Shown: positions 24,694 to 33,006 of the stretch, one piece after another
Numbering within the stretch: position 1 is the first letter of the stretch
Layout: each line of letters begins with the position of its first letter
Source of the DNA: Lachnospiraceae bacterium RM5
GTDB taxonomy: Bacteria; Bacillota; Clostridia; Lachnospirales; Lachnospiraceae
NCBI GenBank assembly: GCA_900110975.1
Contig: FOFK01000008.1
Span: 1-53,264 of the forward strand
Direction: 5' to 3'
DNA length: 53,264 nucleotides
Notes under the pieces: model-generated
What the model saw: only the letters and a program-made list of their open reading frames with translations
Databases searched by the model: none
Told to the model about the DNA's origin: nothing
Translations under genes and position numbers: made by a program

Positions 24694-26022
24694 GTGTTTT
24701 CTAAGATTTTAATTGCCAACAGAGGTGAGATTGCAGTCAGAATTATAAGAACCTGCAGGGAAATGGGAATAGAAACTGTAGCTATTTATTCAGAAGCAGA
24801 TAATGATGCTTTGCATATAAATATGGCTGATGAATGTTATTGTATTGGTGCACCAAGAGTAAGCGAAAGTTATCTTAATATGGATGCAATTATTATGGTT
24901 GCTAAAAAAACTGGTGCTAAAGCCATACATCCGGGGTATGGTATGTTATCTGAAAATCCTTTATTTGCAAAGAAATGCGAAGAAAATGATATTGTTTTAA
25001 TTGGTCCTTCCCACGAAGTTATCCGGGATATGGGACAGAAAGATAAGGCACGTGAAATTGCTATTAAAGCAGGTGTAAATGTTACGCCTGGAAGTGATAT
25101 ATTAAATGATTATAACGAGGCTAAAGAGTTTGCTAAGGTTTGTGGCTATCCTGTGATTTTAAAAGCAAGATCCGGTGGCGGTGGTAAAGGTATCAGAATT
25201 GTCAGAGAAGAAAATGAGTTAAAAAATGCATTTGACAGCGTAAAGAAAGAAGCAAAAAGTTCATTTGGCGATGATGATGTTTTTATTGAAAAATACTTAG
25301 AAAATGTTAAGCATGTGGAAGTCCAGATTCTTGCTGATAAATATGGAAATGTTATTGTACTTGGAGACAGGGATTGTTCTGTCCAAAGAAAAAATCAGAA
25401 ACTTATTGAGGAATGTCCTGCACCAATGTTGTCAGAAAATATGAGACGAAAAATGTATGATGCATCCATAAGATTAGCAAAAGAAGTAGGATATTATACT
25501 GTGGGTACAGTTGAATTTTTGGTGCAGGGAGAAGAATTTTATTTCATGGAAATGAATACAAGACTTCAGGTTGAACATTCAGTAACAGAAATGGCACTTG
25601 GAATAGATATTGTAAAATGGCAGATAAGAACTGCAGCAGATGTTAAAATTCCTTTTTCCCAGGATGATGTAAAGACTGATAAATATGCAATAGAATGCAG
25701 AATATGTGCGGAAAATGAAAAAGATTTTTCCCCGTCTACGGGCGAAGTGAAACTTCTTCATATACCGGGAGGGCCGGATGTGAGATTTGATTCGGCACTT
25801 TATCAGAATCTTTTAATAACTCCTTTTTATGATTCAATGCTTGGAAAACTTATAGTTGGTGCATCATCAAGAGAAGATGCCATAAGAAAAATGAAAAGTG
25901 CATTGTCTGAATTTGTTCTTGTAGGAGTTGAAAACAACCGTGAATTATATATGAAATTCATGGGAAATGATTTATTTGTAAATGGAACATATGACACTAA
26001 AATATGTCAGGAGATATTGTAA
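24694..26022 (+). CDS. accC: Biotin carboxylase subunit of acetyl-CoA carboxylase
   Basis: 442 residues. The GTG at 24694 gives the standard start (FSKILIANRGEIAVRI); a GTG nine bases earlier lies inside fabZ and is too close to the SD (AGGAG). The ATP-grasp signs are KARSGGGGKGIRIV (glycine loop), FIEKYLENVKHVEVQI, and FMEMNTRLQVEHSVTE (metal and bicarbonate site). It carboxylates the biotin on AccB with ATP and bicarbonate. Length and motifs are normal. Confidence 0.95.
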   Translation: MFSKILIANRGEIAVRIIRTCREMGIETVAIYSEADNDALHINMADECYCIGAPRVSESYLNMDAIIMVAKKTGAKAIHPGYGMLSENPLFAKKCEENDIVLIGPSHEVIRDMGQKDKAREIAIKAGVNVTPGSDILNDYNEAKEFAKVCGYPVILKARSGGGGKGIRIVREENELKNAFDSVKKEAKSSFGDDDVFIEKYLENVKHVEVQILADKYGNVIVLGDRDCSVQRKNQKLIEECPAPMLSENMRRKMYDASIRLAKEVGYYTVGTVEFLVQGEEFYFMEMNTRLQVEHSVTEMALGIDIVKWQIRTAADVKIPFSQDDVKTDKYAIECRICAENEKDFSPSTGEVKLLHIPGGPDVRFDSALYQNLLITPFYDSMLGKLIVGASSREDAIRKMKSALSEFVLVGVENNRELYMKFMGNDLFVNGTYDTKICQEIL

Positions 26023-26039
26023 TAGTAGGTGTTTGATAA

Positions 26040-26864
26040 ATGAAGTTTAAAAAATTTTTTATAAAAACATGTAATGAACTTGAGGGTGAAAAAAATACCA
26101 CAAGAAAAATTGCCTGTAAAAAATGTGGTAAAAAAATATCTGTTTCAAAAATCAGAAAGAATTATTTTGTATGCCCAAATTGTGGAAATTATTATCTCGT
26201 CCGTGCAAGAAGAAGAATTTTAATGTTGGCAGATAAGAGAAGTTTTATTGAACATGACAGGGAACTTACATCAAAAAATATTCTTTCTTTTCCTGAGTAC
26301 GATGAAAAATTAGAAAAAGCAAAAATAAAGAGCAGGGAAAATGAAGGAGTCATATGCGGAACCTGTTTAATCGGAGGAGTTAAAGTTTGTATTTTTTCAA
26401 TGGATCCTTATTTTATGATGGGTTCAATGGGAAGTGTTGTTGGAGAAAAGATAACCCGTCTTTTTGAATATGCTACAAAAAATTCTCTTCCGGTACTTGG
26501 CATAACTGTATCAGGCGGAGCAAGAATGCAGGAGGGAATGCTTTCTCTTATGCAGATGTCAAAGGTATCTGCAGCAGTTAAAAGGCATAGTGATAAAAAT
26601 AATCTTTATATAAATTTACTTACAAATCCAACAACGGGTGGAGTAAATGCAAGCTTTGCAATGCTTGGTGATATTACGCTTTCAGAACCACATGCAAGAG
26701 TTGGTTTTGCAGGCCCGAGAGTAATTGAAAAAACATTAAATAAATCACTTCCTAAGGGATTTCAAAGAGCAGAAAGTGTTCTTAAATGTGGCTTTATTGA
26801 TATGATTGTTGAGAGAAAAAATCAAAAAGAACTGATTAGTAAACTTCTTATTATGCACAGCTAA
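26040..26864 (+). CDS. accD: Acetyl-CoA carboxylase carboxyltransferase beta subunit
   Basis: 274 residues. A four-cysteine zinc ribbon (Cys26, 29, 45, 48) precedes the crotonase-like carboxyltransferase core, with GSMGSVVGEKI, TVSGGARMQEGMLSLMQM and the PTTGGVNASFAMLGD loop typical of AccD. With AccA it moves the carboxyl group from biotin to acetyl-CoA to make malonyl-CoA. The 17-bp gap from accC holds a modest SD (TAGGTG). Confidence 0.94.
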   Translation: MKFKKFFIKTCNELEGEKNTTRKIACKKCGKKISVSKIRKNYFVCPNCGNYYLVRARRRILMLADKRSFIEHDRELTSKNILSFPEYDEKLEKAKIKSRENEGVICGTCLIGGVKVCIFSMDPYFMMGSMGSVVGEKITRLFEYATKNSLPVLGITVSGGARMQEGMLSLMQMSKVSAAVKRHSDKNNLYINLLTNPTTGGVNASFAMLGDITLSEPHARVGFAGPRVIEKTLNKSLPKGFQRAESVLKCGFIDMIVERKNQKELISKLLIMHS

Positions 26865-26906
26865 TAACTTGTTAAAAAAATGTTTTTTGATTGAAAAGGT
26901 ATGATT

Positions 26907-27665
26907 ATGAAAGATTATGAAATTGTATTAAATGCAAGAAAAGAAAATGTTCTTACCATGTCTGATTATCTTAAAAATATAGTAACTGATTTTATTGAAT
27001 TTCATGGAGACAGATATTTTTCTGATGATTCAGCTGTTATTGGAGGAATAGGCTATATTGGAAATACCTGTGTAACGGTAATTGGTATAGAAAAAGGGAA
27101 AAATACCGAGGAAAGAGTTTATCGTAATTTTGGAAGTGCTCATCCTGAAGGTTATAGAAAAGCATTAAGACTTATGAAACAGGCAGAAAAATTTAAAAGG
27201 CCAATACTTCTTATTGTAGATACAGCAGGTGCATATCCTGGTGTCAGTGCAGAAGAAAGGGGTCAGGGAAGAGCAATAGCAAATAATCTTTATGAAATGT
27301 CAACTCTTAAAACGCCAATGCTTTCTTTAATTATTGGGGAAGGTGGAAGTGGCGGTGCGCTTGCCCTGGCACATGCAGATAAAATATGGATGCTTGAAAA
27401 TGCTTATTTTAGCGTAGTTTCACCTGAGAGTTGTGCAAATATTTTATGGAAAAGCACTGAAAGAGCTGATGTTGTAGCAGAAGCATTAATGCTTACAGCT
27501 GAGAAATTAGAAAAATTAAATCTTATTGATAAAATCATATCTAATGAAAAATCAGGTGAATTAAAAAATATGATTGAAAATGAATTAAACAGCCTTATGA
27601 AGAACAGCATTGATGATTTGCTTGAATTGAGATATAGAAAGTTCAGACGTGTGGGAGAAATATAA
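26907..27665 (+). CDS. accA: Acetyl-CoA carboxylase carboxyltransferase alpha subunit, short form
   Basis: 252 residues from the ATG at 26907, chosen because AAAAGG is 7-8 bp upstream; the ATG at 26901 is too close. The core has FIEFHGDRYFSDD, RNFGSAHPEGYRKA, DTAGAYPGVSAEERGQG and GEGGSGGALAL, all AccA marks. The protein lacks the roughly 60-residue N-terminal helical part of the enterobacterial enzyme, as streptococcal AccA also does. It pairs with AccD. It ends the block that matches the streptococcal FAS operon. Confidence 0.94.
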   Translation: MKDYEIVLNARKENVLTMSDYLKNIVTDFIEFHGDRYFSDDSAVIGGIGYIGNTCVTVIGIEKGKNTEERVYRNFGSAHPEGYRKALRLMKQAEKFKRPILLIVDTAGAYPGVSAEERGQGRAIANNLYEMSTLKTPMLSLIIGEGGSGGALALAHADKIWMLENAYFSVVSPESCANILWKSTERADVVAEALMLTAEKLEKLNLIDKIISNEKSGELKNMIENELNSLMKNSIDDLLELRYRKFRRVGEI

Positions 27666-27667
27666 AG

Positions 27668-29323
27668 ATGAAGATTAATGAAGAGTATTTAAAAGAAGTT
27701 TTTGATGATAATAATAACCTTATTTCATTAGAACCTGTATATGATAAAAACTTTAATTTTGCATATGATGTTATGGACAGGTTTGCATATGAATATGAAA
27801 ATGACATTGCACTTGTATATAAGAGTCTTAAAGGAAATGTAAGAAAATTTACTTATGGGGAAATGAAAATTTTATCTGATAAAGCAGCCAATGTTTTTTT
27901 GAATAATGGCATAAAAAGAAATGATAGTGTAATGCTTATTTTAAAGAGAAATTATAACTTCTGGATAAGTATGCTTGCACTTCATAAAATAGGAGCAGTT
28001 GCAATTCCGACATCCCATATGGTTTCTGATGATGATATAAAAGAAAGAATTGAAAAAGCTGATGTTAAAGCCATAGTTCTTCTGGATGATGTACATATTC
28101 TTAAGAATGTTGAAAAAGCTGCTGAAGATAAAAATGTAATTAAATTTTTGGTGGGTAAGGAAAAAGAAGGTTTTTTAAATTTTGAGAATTTAACAGATAG
28201 AGCGGATAATGAGCTTAAAAGAATTTCTACAAATGTTACCGATAATATGCTTTATTATTTTACATCAGGAACAAGTGGTAAACCAAAGGCCGTAATTCAT
28301 GATTTTTCTTATCCTATAGCTCATATTTTTACAGCAAAATACTGGCATGGAGTAAAGGAAAACGGACTTCATCTTACAGTTGCAGATTCAGGATGGGCTA
28401 AATCTGCATGGGGGAAAATGTATGGTCAGTGGTTTATGCATACAGCTGTTATGGTTTATGATTATGAGCAGTTTTATGCGGGGGATATGTTAAAAGTACT
28501 TGAAGAAGAAAAGGTTACTTCTTTTTGTGCACCACCAACGATTTATAAATATATTGTGAGAGAAGATATAGAAAAATATGATTTATCAAATCTTGAAATG
28601 GTTACAACCGCAGGAGAATCATTGCCTGTAGAGGTGGCAAAAGCTTTTTATGAAAAAACAGGACTGACTATTCGTGAAGGCTTTGGACAGACTGAAACAA
28701 CACTTCTTATCTGTACAAAGAAGGATGAAAAGCAGGTAGAAGGCGTTATCGGAAAAGCTTCCCCTTTATATGATATGGAGATTGTTGATGAAAAAAATAA
28801 TCCATGTGCTGCATATGAAGAAGGTGAAATGGTTATTAAATTAAAAAATAATGAGGTTCCTCTTGGCGTATTTAAAGGATATCTTGGTGAAGAAGATATG
28901 TATAAAAAAGCTTTTGAAGGCGGTGTTTATCATACAAAGGATAAAGGTTATAAAGATAAAGATGGTAATTTTGTTTTTATCGGCAGGAACGATGATGTTA
29001 TAAAATCCAGTGGATATAGAATTGGTCCTTCAGAAGTAGAAGATATTCTTATGAAGCATCCTGCTGTTTTCGAATGTGCTGTTACAGGGTATCCGTCAAA
29101 AAACAGGGGATATCTTGTTAAGGCAAGCATTATTTTAAATAATGGTTTTGAAAATGATGCTCATTTAAAAAGAAAATTACAGGACTTTGTTAAAGAAAGA
29201 TCGGCGATATATAAGTATCCAAGAATCATTGATTTTGTCAGTGATTTACCACGAACATCAAACGGTAAAATCAGCCGTGCAAAAATAAGAGAGATGGATA
29301 GGAAAAATTTAATTAAAGTTTAA
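27668..29323 (+). CDS. AMP-forming acyl-CoA synthetase (medium-chain/ACSM-like)
   Basis: 551 residues, starting 2 bp after accA. ANL-family motifs: YYFTSGTSGKPKAVIHD (ATP loop), DSGWAKSAWGKMYGQW (typical of medium-chain acyl-CoA synthetases), GFGQTETTLL, YHTKDKGY, FIGRNDDVIKSSGYRIGPSEVE, and the catalytic Lys region PRTSNGKISR at the end. It would adenylate a carboxylic acid and join it to CoA (or another thiol). Its tight link to the FAS operon, in the absence of fabH, suggests that it activates a preformed acid as primer or salvages product; which of these is inference. A terminator follows directly. Confidence 0.88.
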   Translation: MKINEEYLKEVFDDNNNLISLEPVYDKNFNFAYDVMDRFAYEYENDIALVYKSLKGNVRKFTYGEMKILSDKAANVFLNNGIKRNDSVMLILKRNYNFWISMLALHKIGAVAIPTSHMVSDDDIKERIEKADVKAIVLLDDVHILKNVEKAAEDKNVIKFLVGKEKEGFLNFENLTDRADNELKRISTNVTDNMLYYFTSGTSGKPKAVIHDFSYPIAHIFTAKYWHGVKENGLHLTVADSGWAKSAWGKMYGQWFMHTAVMVYDYEQFYAGDMLKVLEEEKVTSFCAPPTIYKYIVREDIEKYDLSNLEMVTTAGESLPVEVAKAFYEKTGLTIREGFGQTETTLLICTKKDEKQVEGVIGKASPLYDMEIVDEKNNPCAAYEEGEMVIKLKNNEVPLGVFKGYLGEEDMYKKAFEGGVYHTKDKGYKDKDGNFVFIGRNDDVIKSSGYRIGPSEVEDILMKHPAVFECAVTGYPSKNRGYLVKASIILNNGFENDAHLKRKLQDFVKERSAIYKYPRIIDFVSDLPRTSNGKISRAKIREMDRKNLIKV

Positions 29324-29326
29324 TAT

Positions 29327-29376
29327 AAAAATGCAATACAGTACCTTTAATACATGTGCTATATTGCATTTTTTTA
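29327..29376 (+). terminator. Terminator of the FAS operon
   Basis: AAAAATGCAATA (29327-29338) pairs with TATTGCATTTTT (29362-29373) around a 23-nt loop, with the T-run continuing to 29375. It separates the acyl-CoA synthetase from the ABC exporter genes. Confidence 0.75.
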
Positions 29377-29436
29377 TATTTAAAGCCAGTGAAATATGGT
29401 AAAATATTAAAGATAAAAATGAGAAAGGAAAAATAT

Positions 29437-30375
29437 ATGAGTAATATTATTGAAGTAAGTAATCTTACTAAGAGTTATAAAGAATTAACTGCAGTTGATG
29501 ATTTGTCTTTTGAAGTTTATGAAGGTGAAATTCTTGGTCTCTTAGGGCCAAACGGTAGTGGTAAATCAACAACTATCAACTGTATATTATCTTTGCTTAA
29601 TTTTTCCAATGGAAGTATAAAAATATTTGGCGAAGAAATGAAACCTGATTCTTATGGGATAAAAGAAAAAATAGGTGTTGTTTTTCAGGAAGTATCAGTG
29701 TTTGATGAACTTACTGTTTATGAAAACATTGATTATTTCTGTGGTCTTTATGTTAAAGATAAAGAGAAAAGAAAAGAGTATGTTGAAGATGCCATAAATC
29801 TTGTGGGACTTATGGATTTTAAAAAATTCTATCCTAAAAAATTATCAGGAGGTCTTCTTAGAAGATTAAATATTGCCTGTGGAATTGCTCATAAACCAAA
29901 GTTAATTTTCCTGGATGAGCCCACAGTTGCTGTAGATCCACAAAGTAGAAATAATATACTTGATGGTATAAAAAAATTAAGAGATGAGGGTGCCACAATA
30001 GTTTATACAACTCATTACATGGAAGAAGTTGAGATACTTTGTGACAGAGTTATTATTCTTGATAAGGGAAAAGTACTTGCAAAAGGTACTTGTGATGAAT
30101 TAAAAGAACTTGCAAAAATCGAAGAAAAGATTTCTGTAGAAGTTAATAAGTTAGATAATAAATATGTTGAAGAAATAAAGAATTTAGATAATGTTGCTGA
30201 TGTTTCCTATAATGGAAATGTGCTTTTAATTGTTTATGAAAAGGGAAAAAATAATCTTTCAGATATCATGGGATTATTAAAAAAGGAGAATATTAAATAT
30301 AATAAAATTTATTCGGAAAGGCCGACACTTAATGATGTTTTCCTTGAATTAACAGGAAAGGAACTTAGAGATTAA
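29437..30375 (+). CDS. ABC transporter ATP-binding protein (ABC-2 type exporter)
   Basis: 312 residues from the ATG at 29437 with GAAAGGA upstream; an earlier in-frame start would run through the terminator. Walker A is GPNGSGKST (37-45), the signature LSGGLLRR starts at 136, and Walker B ends in Asp160-Glu161 of FLDEPTVAVDP, followed by the switch His in YTTHYMEE. This is the CcmA/drug-exporter group, and about 80 residues after the switch form the usual regulatory tail. It powers the two following membrane proteins. The cargo is unknown; position behind the FAS operon makes a lipid or acylated product conceivable, but the terminator between them weakens the link. Confidence 0.9.
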   Translation: MSNIIEVSNLTKSYKELTAVDDLSFEVYEGEILGLLGPNGSGKSTTINCILSLLNFSNGSIKIFGEEMKPDSYGIKEKIGVVFQEVSVFDELTVYENIDYFCGLYVKDKEKRKEYVEDAINLVGLMDFKKFYPKKLSGGLLRRLNIACGIAHKPKLIFLDEPTVAVDPQSRNNILDGIKKLRDEGATIVYTTHYMEEVEILCDRVIILDKGKVLAKGTCDELKELAKIEEKISVEVNKLDNKYVEEIKNLDNVADVSYNGNVLLIVYEKGKNNLSDIMGLLKKENIKYNKIYSERPTLNDVFLELTGKELRD

Positions 30376-31479
30376 ATGTTTTTCCATAATTTTAAATATT
30401 CCCTAAAAACCCTTTTTAGAAACAAAGCAATGATTTTCTGGACATTTGCATTTCCAATAATTCTTGGAACTTTTTTCTATCTTGCTTTTTCTGATATTGA
30501 AAACAGTGAAAAATTAGACATTATAGATGTTGCAATTATTAAGAATGAGGAATTTGAAAGTAACGAGTTATATAAAGCAGTCTTTAAGGAACTTTCTGAT
30601 AAAGACAATAAGGACAGATTATTTAACATAAAGTATATTGATAAGGATGACGAGAAGGAAGCAAAAGAACTTCTTGATAATGAAAAGATTTCCGGATATC
30701 TTGAGTTTGTAAATGGAAAGCCTAAGCTTACATTTAAATCAAATGGAATCAACGAAACGATTTTTAAATATGTAACTGAAGGGATTGTCCAGTCTGCTTA
30801 TATGGGAAGAAACGTTTCGGAAACAAAAGCTAATTTAAAGGATATTTCCAGAAAGAACTTAAGCTATACAATGATTGAATTTTATACACTTATTGCAATG
30901 ACCTGTCTTTATGGAGGTTTGCTTGGTGCCATAGCCATAAATCAGAATCTTGCAAATATGACATGTCAGGGAAAAAGAATTGCAACAGCACCTGTGAAAA
31001 AATGGCAGGTCATTATCAGCAGTGCTTTATCATGTTATATAACACAGATACTTGGTGTTGCCCTTTTATTTATATATACTATTTTTGCATTAAAGATTGA
31101 TTATGGAAATCATTTCTTTAAAGTGGTATTACTGTCCCTTGTAGGATGTCTTGCAGGACTTTCTCTTGGAATATTTGTTGCAACTCTTGTCAAAGCAGGT
31201 GAGAATGCAAAGACAGGAATAATTATTTCAATAACCATGGCAGGATGTTTTTTATCCGGAATGATGGGAATTTCAATGAAATATATAGTTGATAAAAATG
31301 CTCCTATCGTAAACAAATTAAATCCTGCAAGTATGATAACAGACGGCTTTTACGCGTTATATTATTATGATACATTTGACAGATATTATTTTGATTTAAT
31401 AAGCCTGCTTATTTTTGCTTTTATTTTAATCGGAATTTCATGTATCGGATTAAGGAGGCAGAAATATGATAGTATTTAA
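30376..31479 (+). CDS. ABC-2 type permease
   Basis: 367 residues, starting on the base after the ATPase stop. One N-terminal membrane segment (about 18-37), a large outer domain rich in Asp, Glu and Lys (about 40-170), then five membrane segments in the last 200 residues: the ABC-2 layout. GLLGAIAINQNLANM and the AGCFLSGMMG segment are typical. It forms the transport path with the next gene product. The outer domain gives no clue to the cargo. Confidence 0.85.
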   Translation: MFFHNFKYSLKTLFRNKAMIFWTFAFPIILGTFFYLAFSDIENSEKLDIIDVAIIKNEEFESNELYKAVFKELSDKDNKDRLFNIKYIDKDDEKEAKELLDNEKISGYLEFVNGKPKLTFKSNGINETIFKYVTEGIVQSAYMGRNVSETKANLKDISRKNLSYTMIEFYTLIAMTCLYGGLLGAIAINQNLANMTCQGKRIATAPVKKWQVIISSALSCYITQILGVALLFIYTIFALKIDYGNHFFKVVLLSLVGCLAGLSLGIFVATLVKAGENAKTGIIISITMAGCFLSGMMGISMKYIVDKNAPIVNKLNPASMITDGFYALYYYDTFDRYYFDLISLLIFAFILIGISCIGLRRQKYDSI

Positions 31480-32614
31480 GGCATTTCTAAAAATTTTAAA
31501 TAAAAACAAATCTATTATAATACTTTATACTGTAATTCTTGTTGTATTTGGCGGAATAAATATGAATGCAAGTGATACAAATACTAATTTTGTTGCAAGT
31601 AAGCCAAATGTAATGATAATAAATAATGACGAAAAAAATGAAATTACAGATAATTTTATAAAGTATTTAAAAGATAATTCAAAGATTATTAAGTTGAAAA
31701 ATAATGAAGATGCTATAAATGACGGTCTTTTCTATAGGGATGTTAATTTTGTGATTTATATTCCAAAAGGTTATGGTAAAGATTTTATGGCAGGAAAAAA
31801 TCCTGAAATAGAAATAAAAACGACAAAAGATTATAAGGCATCTCTTGCAGATATGCTTATAACAAGATATATACAGGTTGCATCAACTTACAGGGATATG
31901 GGAAATACTGATACCGAGCTTGTTAAGAATGTAAATGAAACTCTTGCTAAGCAGGGAGAAGTTACAATCACTTCGAAGCTTGATACAAATAAGTTAGAGA
32001 GAATAACCTTTTATTATAATTTTGCAAGTTATAGTATTTTAGCATGTCTTGTATATGTTATATGCCTTGTATTATCAAGTTTTAAAGACATTAAAATTCA
32101 GAAAAGGACGATTATCAGTAGTACAAATTATAAAAAAATCAACAGATATCTTCTTTTGTCAAACGGTCTTTTTTCTTTGATATTGTGGAGCCTCTATGTA
32201 ATATTAAGTTTTATATTACTTGGCAATGATATGTTTTCAAAACAGGGTGCAATTTATATGCTGAATTGTTTTGTATTTACAATTGTTGCCACAACAATAG
32301 CAATGTTCATAGGAAGTATTGTTTTAAATAAAAATGCAATTAATGGAATAGTAAATGTTATTGCCCTTGGATCAAGTTTTCTTTGCGGAGCGTTTGTACC
32401 TATGCAGTGGCTTCCAAAGGGAGTGCTAAGAGTTGCACACATACTTCCATCCTATTATTACATAAGTACAAATGAGGCAGTGAAAAGTATAGAAACTTTC
32501 GATAAAGAATCATTAAAACCGGTTTGTATTAACACGCTTGTTCTACTTGGATTTGCTTTATTCTTTGTAATACTTACAAATGTATATTCCAAGAAGAAAC
32601 AAAAGATAGGATAA
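31466..32614 (+). CDS. ABC-2 type permease, second subunit
   Basis: 382 residues; the ATG overlaps the end of the previous gene by 14 bp and has AGGAGG inside it. The same layout as its partner: an N-terminal membrane segment (about 14-30), an outer domain (about 35-190) and a C-terminal membrane bundle with GSSFLCGAFVPMQWLP, an ABC-2 hallmark region. Together with the ATPase and the first permease it makes a heteromeric exporter. Confidence 0.85.
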   Translation: MIVFKAFLKILNKNKSIIILYTVILVVFGGINMNASDTNTNFVASKPNVMIINNDEKNEITDNFIKYLKDNSKIIKLKNNEDAINDGLFYRDVNFVIYIPKGYGKDFMAGKNPEIEIKTTKDYKASLADMLITRYIQVASTYRDMGNTDTELVKNVNETLAKQGEVTITSKLDTNKLERITFYYNFASYSILACLVYVICLVLSSFKDIKIQKRTIISSTNYKKINRYLLLSNGLFSLILWSLYVILSFILLGNDMFSKQGAIYMLNCFVFTIVATTIAMFIGSIVLNKNAINGIVNVIALGSSFLCGAFVPMQWLPKGVLRVAHILPSYYYISTNEAVKSIETFDKESLKPVCINTLVLLGFALFFVILTNVYSKKKQKIG

Positions 32615-32616
32615 AG

Positions 32617-32655
32617 AAAGCTGTGGTGCATATTACATGTAACCACAGCTTTTTC
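32617..32655 (+). terminator. Terminator of the ABC exporter operon
   Basis: AAAGCTGTGGT pairs perfectly with ACCACAGCTTT (11 bp) around a 15-nt loop and is followed by a short T-run (TTTTTC), directly after the last stop codon. Confidence 0.85.
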
Positions 32656-32660
32656 TTGCC

Positions 32661-32930
32661 AAATAAGTCTATTTTGATCTTCAGTTGGCAATAAATTTTT
32701 CTGATATGGAAATATTTATAGCTAAATCCAGCGAAATAAGCCTATTTTGTTTTTTAGTTGGCAATAAATATTTCTGATATGTAAATATTTATAGCCGAAT
32801 TCTGCGAAATAAGCCTATTTTGCTCTTCAGTTGGCAATAAATATTTCTGTTATGGAAAAATTTATAGCCAAATCTAGCCGAATAAGCCTATTTTGTTCTT
32901 CAAATGGCTATAAATTTGTTTGTTTATGCT
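32661..32930 (+). repeat. 73-bp tandem repeat, about 3.7 copies, hairpin-forming
   Basis: AAATAAGYCTATTTTG begins at 32661, 32734 and 32807, and a variant at 32880, a constant 73 bp apart. Each of the first three units holds TTGGCAATAAAT...TTTC and, about 9 nt later, a near-complement ending ATTTATAGC(C/T), so each can fold into a hairpin of about 16 bp with one or two mismatches. The fourth copy is degenerate. No gene lies between 32656 and the DUF4173 stop at 33007. Confidence 0.9.
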
Positions 32931-33006
32931 GTTTTTATAGCTTCCCCTGTGTAAGTCAATTTTTTGTGGTGTAAATTTTAACTTTGGGTTTCAAGTGTTC
33001 ATCGCA

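Noticed and set aside
19540-32614. Polyketide or aryl-polyene gene cluster
   Set aside because: All enzymes are single ordinary FAS/ACC subunits in streptococcal order, with one condensing enzyme; no chain-length factor, ketoreductase duplicate, tailoring enzyme or thioesterase is present.
29437-32614. ABC exporter as part of the FAS operon
   Set aside because: A clear terminator lies at 29327-29376 and a 113-bp gap separates them; a link by function cannot be excluded but is not supported by the layout.
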